From assembly GCA_004794785.1 (NCBI GenBank), contig SJOL01008635.1, positions 1,218,127 through 1,282,126 on the forward strand: a stretch of 64,000 bases of DNA. The letters run 5' to 3'. How positions within the stretch are numbered: position 1 is the stretch's first letter; every line of letters starts with the position of its first letter. Origin of the DNA: Opisthorchis felineus. Taxonomy: Eukaryota; Platyhelminthes; Trematoda; Opisthorchiida; Opisthorchiidae. Of the stretch, positions 58,855 through 64,000 are shown one piece after another. The position numbers were made by a program, and so were the translations under genes. The notes beneath the pieces were generated by a model. That model had not been told where the DNA came from and ran no database searches. It saw only the letters and a list, made by a program, of their open reading frames with translations.

Positions 58855-60540
58855 GCACTGTTAGGCGGTCTTCATATGAGTCCTCGTGAATTAGGTTTGT
58901 ACAATTCCATAATTTACTTAAAAAACAAGGAGTCTGGACATTTTGGACGAAAACCTTGAATGTATTTTCCTCTGGTATTGTCGACCGTCAAATTCTGACG
59001 GCATCCACGCCAGATACACATCAAATTTAAGCCCGAATAAACAGTCAAGCAACTTGCCATTTCCAACCCTCTAACTTTCATGGAACCGAATTAGAAATCA
59101 ATTTGTGCACGTAACAAGAGCCACCTGTGGAACAAGAGTCCAGCCGGTTTGGCGCCAATGGTTAGCCGTAGCACCCAAATTCTAGGCTGACAAAACACTG
59201 GGTTGACCTCGAAATGGCTGTTATTTGCTTCACATTCTAGAAGCTAAGCGCAGCGCGTATTTGCTAGCCAAGAATTTTTAGCCTCAAGATTAATCAGCAG
59301 CGTGCGATAATATTTGTTTAAAACTGGTAATGGAAAAAATCCAAACGGTGATCGAAGATGATAATAACGGGTTTATTTCCAATCTTGTGGGGAACATGCC
59401 AACTGAGGCATGATTGGGTCGTTACAACCTGAACGTGGCAGGTAACAACACGACGGGTAGGAAGGTACAACCAACGAGACATGCTTATTACGTAAAAAGC
59501 CACCGCATTTGTGAGAACCGAAAACAACTAGGACGATGGGCATGAGGTACGACTATTTTAATGATGAAGCCGGCTGACATGAACTGAAACCGAAAATCAT
59601 TGCTGGCCATAAGTGACCTTGGACGTTTGAGTAAATGGCCAGGGTCACAAAAAGCAAAGATGGAGATGGAGACGGAAGAATTCGAAGTGGAGACAAATGG
59701 CAAGTTTCGCCTCAAAAAGATGGTTTACAGTGAGACTAAGTAGATTCACTGGTGTCAGTGTTGTAGGGGAAGTGAGATGTAAAGGATATTTTCGATGGGG
59801 GGATAGTGCCAATGCATGAGGTCAAACGAACACCGTAAATGATACCGAACTTGTGGAAGAAGTAAACCGAAATTGCAGCGGGAAACCAGGTAGGTAAAAT
59901 CCGAACGAAAGGTTCAGCTGGTTAGAACAAACTCCTCCCAGAGGCGGTTGGAGTTGGGTGAAACATTTGTTCGTAGTTACAATTACGGGCTCGAGTGTGC
60001 GACAGGTGGCGGTTGAATGTAGGAAGTAAATAGTTGCCGGAGTGACATCAGACTGGTATGGCAATGCTATGCCATCATTGCACTGACATACTTCGGTCTC
60101 TGGACAGCCCCGTAACGGACGCCGAGGTTGCCGCAATCGGAGAGGGGATACTCATTTCAGTGGCAGCTGGATCTGAATTAGACGAGGAGATTGATAATAA
60201 TAATAATAGGTTTATTTCCCAACTTGTAGGGTACATGCCGACTGAGGCACGCTAGGGTTGTCACAACCTGAACGCGGCAGGTAACGACACAACGGGCATG
60301 CTTATTACGTGAAACGTTACCACAGCTGTCGGAACCAAAATAAGAGGACAATGGGCATGAGGTACGGCAAGTTCAAAGAAAAAGCCTGCTGACCTGAACT
60401 AAAACTGAAAACCGTTGCCGGCCACGAGAGACCTTGGGCGGTAGAGTAAATGGCTAGGGTCATAAAATGTGAAATGGAGATGGAGATTGAAGAATTCGAT
60501 CTGGAGATAAATGGCAAGTTTTGTCTCAAAAATATGGTTT
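58855..60540. repeat. Duplicate of 48961-50644
   Basis: It follows family A copy 2 just as 48961-50644 follows copy 1, with the same order of unrelated sequence blocks. The match breaks near 60540, where copy 1 switches to the inverted repeat at 50646 and this copy carries on with the older repeat. Confidence 0.8.
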
Positions 60541-61654
60541 AAATTGAAACTGAGTATACTCAATGGTGTCACTGTTTTAGGGAGGTCGGGTGTAAAGAAT
60601 AGTTTTGATGGGGAGATGGTGCATATGCATAGGGCCAATGGAACACCGTAAATGAAATTGAACTTGTGGAATAGGCAAACCGAAATTGCAGCAGGAAACT
60701 TGGTTGGTTAAATCCGAACGATATGTTCAGCGGTTTAGAGCGAGGCGGTTGGGGCCAGGTGAAAGATTTGTTCGTGGTTGCGATTACAGGCTCGAGTTGG
60801 CGAGAGGCTGCGGTCAAGATTCTGAGGAAAGTAGCTGCGGGAGTGCCATCAGACTGGATATGGCAGTGCCATGCTTGCGTCTCGTTTTTGCACTGAGCCT
60901 CAGTCGATCAGAAGACGTTAGGCCAGTGCCAGACTAGGTACCTAAGTTTGGGAAGGTAAGGATTTAGCCGCCGAGGTAGCGAGCAGGGGGCTAGCCGTTG
61001 GATTAGTTGAAACGGGCGATTATATTGTGAGAATATGTGGCGGTAGTTTTAAGTTCAGCTAAAGAATCCAATCATAGGGTTTCCGTTGTGCAAGGGAGTG
61101 AGTAATGCGGACAGTGACAGCAGACAAATACTAAGCGGTTGGGCAAAAGCTTCCGAGATAATGAGTAAGAACTGTAGTGTACCTGGAATCTACTACGTCA
61201 TCTAAACAGTAAGGTAGGAGTATGGGTCCCAGTCACGGAGTCACTGCTGTCAGCTCCAAGAAACGAACGGTGTATGGCAAAAACAGCCATTAGGCGCTAG
61301 CTGTGCCTGCTGGTATTTAGGAAATAATAAGGAATTTAAATTTTACATGTGTACGATCGCTTCAGAGAAAAAAAGGAAGGATGTGTGTTATTTCTGGATG
61401 ATGAAGTGAAGTTGAGTAATGCAACCCAACCAAGACGAACGTGGCAACGCCTTGCACGTCGATGTTAGCTGTGAGCCTCGCAGAGTACCTTCAGGCTACC
61501 CCATGCATATGGTTTTAAAATCAAACGAAAGGACGGCTGTCCTTCGCTTGTATTTCTTAGTGTTGCCAGACAAGTGACAACCGGGACAGGTCCAATCCAG
61601 CTACAGAAAAATGACAACGGTGCTCTTTTATGGATGTCCCGCTGCTTCGCCAGA
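60541..61654 (-). repeat. Continuation of the interspersed repeat; no gene
   Basis: 60541-60950 parallels 59700-60120 and 5280-5830, being a further unit of the same repeat. 60950-61600 is partly similar to 5960-6450. At 61610-61654 agctacag...aacggtgctctttt...ttcgccag equals 50647-50703, then family B starts abruptly. Confidence 0.5.
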
Positions 61655-64000
61655 GTTTGTGGACTTTAGCCACTCTGCATCATGCATGTTGAGAAACACT
61701 TAACGCACAGGAAACCTAAGACCCAGCTCTCTCATTTCGAGAAGAGCGGGAGTCGAGAGTCCATTAAGAATAAATATCCCAGGAGAATCTTTAATCGATG
61801 TGAGAGGGCTTGATACTTTGGAACGGCAAAAGAAATACAGGAGTTGGAGGACCAGAGGGGTAAAGAACACAGATCACACTGAATGTTAGCAAGAGCAGAA
61901 ACAGTCACTGGCCTTGAATGTGTAAGCTATCTTAATATCATCTGCGAACAGAAAAGGGGATCCATGGGTGATCGAATTATCGTCATTATTAGTGTATAGT
62001 AAGAACAGTAGGGGGCCAAGCACTCTACCTCGAGTAACTCCGCTGGTGATGGGAAGAGGTGATGAAGAGGGAACACCGATCTTGGTGACCTGGGCTCTCC
62101 CACTAGGGTAGGAAATGAACCGACGCAGTAGCGGGCCACCAGTCCCCATAATTTGCTAAGGAGTGCACCGTGGAGACTTAGCCAAAGGCCTGGCGAATAT
62201 CAAGATAGATAAGAATAATACAGAAACCGGCATCGTAAGCTGACGAAATATGATTTAAAAAATCACCCTGGCATGTGTTCGCTGACCACCGTGCCATAAA
62301 CCCATGCTGCCAATTGTTAAGGATCTCGGTGGCGAGCAGGCACTCAACGACAGGGACTTTAATAAGGCGCTCTAGGGTGCGGGGGAGCAAGCAGGTGTGC
62401 TGGATGCCACAATAGCTAGCTGGAGCAGTTTCTGGACCTGACGTATAGTGTAGTAAAACAGCGGAGTGCTTCAACTGACTTGGAACTGTGCCAGTGATAA
62501 GGGAGATGTTGAAGAGATTAAGGATGGGGGTGGAGATGTCCGGGCCACCAGCTTTTAGGATGAGCGAAGGGATACCGTCAGTGCCCTGGAAATTGTAGTC
62601 TCTAAGGCGGGTAAGTAAGAAAATTAAGTCAGACAAAGTAACTGAGAGTGTGAAAAGGGTGTGGTTTGCCTCATCAACAGATGTGGTCATCTCGGAACCA
62701 GGTGGGAAGCAGTGAGTAGATGGGGCGGATGTGGGGGGAATATGGCAGCTTGTGAGGTAAGGGTTTAGGGATTCTGCGATATCAGCAGAGCCAGAAAGAG
62801 ACGTCCCGTCAGTGGACACAATACTTAGAACTGCAGATGAATTTGAGAAGCAACGCCTGCGAAAGAGGCGCCCCAGCATCTTAGATTGAGGAGGATGGGC
62901 TACGGCGGTAGACTCCCTGCGCTAGTCAAGAGCTGGTTTAGCACTGGTAATTTCAATCATAAGTTCGTTTGTTATGGAGGAGGAGATCATGGGATTCACT
63001 GAAGAGCCTACGATACTCACTAAATTTATGGCCTAGAGTGGATAGCCGTCAGGCTGAACGACAACCAGAAACCTGGGAAACCCGTGTGGGAGTGACTAGA
63101 CATAGAGATTATAGCACATTGCCTTAAAAAAATTTTGGCCACGCTTTGCGTGTCCCGAGAGAGAAAGCAGTTGTCCCAGGTTTTGTGACGCGACGAGATT
63201 GCAAAGGCTTCAACGATGCAAGGGGAAATGATTAAGGAGCTTAAGGGGAGGGGAGTAGGGGAAGGGTGAGCACTTGTCCAGCTGCAAGTGACAATATTAT
63301 GGTCGCAAACAAGGAAATTCGGGCAAACTACAGCGGCGAGACACAGATAACCGTTGACAAAAGCAATGTCCAGGGTGTGGGGACCGCGTGTGGGGTGCCC
63401 TACAAGCTGGGACCAGCCTTCGACATCTACTTGGACAAGCAGAGGCGAAAGGCACAAAGAGGATTTGTGTTGAGACCAGATCTCAGGAAGGTTGAGATCA
63501 CTAACGATTAATTTGTTTGGGTGAGGTAGAGCTTGGGTGTGGGAAAGAAGTGTGGATATTTGGTTAATCGAGCTAGTGGAGTGTGGAGTGAGCATGTACA
63601 AACACCCGAGGATGAACGGCGGGCTGACCCGACAGGCAGAAAGTAAAACACAGCCTGGAGTGTCCGTTAGTAGTGGATCGTCAATAGGGGAGACGTCCAA
63701 TTCAGTTTTGGAGTGTATGAGGCAGCCACCACCGCGGGAGTGGGAACGATTGGAACGGAAGATAGTGTATCCCGGAGGGGAGATAAGGACATCAGGCTTG
63801 CTAGGAGAGAGCCACGTCTCAGTGATGCATATGAAGGTTGGATAAGCTATATTGGAGATAGCTTGGATGTAGGGCAATTTAGGTAAGAGAGAGTGAGTGC
63901 TGATTAGAAGGACAGAAATATTACTAGCAGGACCAGGGGAGGTGGGTAGGGTGGCTAGTCCGGGGAGGTCAATATGGAATGGAATAGGGACAAGGGATTC
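61655..64000 (-). mobile_element. CR1-like family B, copy 2 (runs off the window)
   Basis: It matches 52577-54922 at an offset of about 9078. The reverse transcriptase frame 62879-62178 keeps motif A as IYLDIRQAF in frame. Frame 62149-61886 has SGVTRGRVLGPLLFLLYTNN and LFADDIKIAYTF. The endonuclease frame 63877-63026 is open for 283 codons through ETWL, SDLN (GDFN position) and CDHN. The element is cut at its 3' side at 61655, losing the C-terminal region, and its 5' end lies beyond 64000. Confidence 0.85.
63026..63877 (-). pseudogene. Family B copy 2: long endonuclease open frame
   Basis: 283 codons without a stop, the longest near-intact domain in the window apart from the RT frame of copy 1 (53801-52947). 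It covers TFICITETWL, GYTIFRSNRS, a LIVSDLNLPEIW block (Gly of GDFN changed to Ser), LDIAFVNG and VCDHNIVTCSW. The Ser change may reduce activity. Since the downstream reverse transcriptase is truncated, the element as a whole cannot move by itself. Confidence 0.75.

Noticed and set aside
1..64000. CRISPR arrays, bacterial operons, phage or rRNA genes
   Set aside because: None seen. Sequence style and spliced genes are eukaryotic.

Overview
The window looks like flatworm DNA, most likely from a tapeworm (inference). The evidence is the many broken CR1-like non-LTR retroelements and a Gypsy element, multi-exon coding sequence with GT-AG introns, no bacterial-style gene packing, and one isolated N at 55339. 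I cannot name the species. Most of the sequence is non-coding or dead mobile DNA. Only one host gene is well supported.

Layout. 1-12 kb is a repeat nest: a degenerate Gypsy LTR element on the minus strand (LTR-like ends near 583-850 and 7580-7838) carries two later insertions. One is a plus-strand CR1-like 3' end (about 2405-3225) and the other a block of non-coding repeat (about 4650-6640). A decayed plus-strand CR1-like copy follows at 9770-11900. 12-18 kb has no firm gene, only candidate upstream exons.

18.3-30 kb holds a plus-strand gene for a protein with three LIM domains. I rebuilt it from splice sites and reading phase. Coding exons are 19443-19547 (probable), 21169-21280, 21576-21627, 23249-23388, 23653-23726, 24370-24398 (a 29-nt microexon), 25334-25488, 27429-27502, 28608-28881 and possibly 29791-29953. 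Each LIM domain is cut by a phase-2 intron at the same point, and each zinc finger has a 17-residue loop. The protein ends in a Ser/Arg/Glu/Gln repeat tail. LIM proteins bind other proteins, often at the actin cytoskeleton. The exact orthologue is not identified.

30-43 kb is largely unannotatable. Several plus-strand open stretches with good splice sites (32056-32158, 34803-34875, 38981-39162, 39844-39918 and others) could be exons of an unrecognised gene, but this is weak evidence.

43.4-64 kb is a second repeat nest made of two CR1-like families. Family A is on the plus strand (45.7-49.0 kb and 57.07-58.9 kb, plus a 3' fragment on the minus strand at 43.5 kb). Family B is on the minus strand (52.07-54.85 kb and 61.66-64.0 kb). 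The nest at 47.18-54.9 kb recurs at 57.07-64.0 kb in the same order, with shared flanks and a shared stop codon. This points to segmental duplication rather than independent insertion. A further 1.16-kb direct copy abuts the N and may be an assembly artefact.
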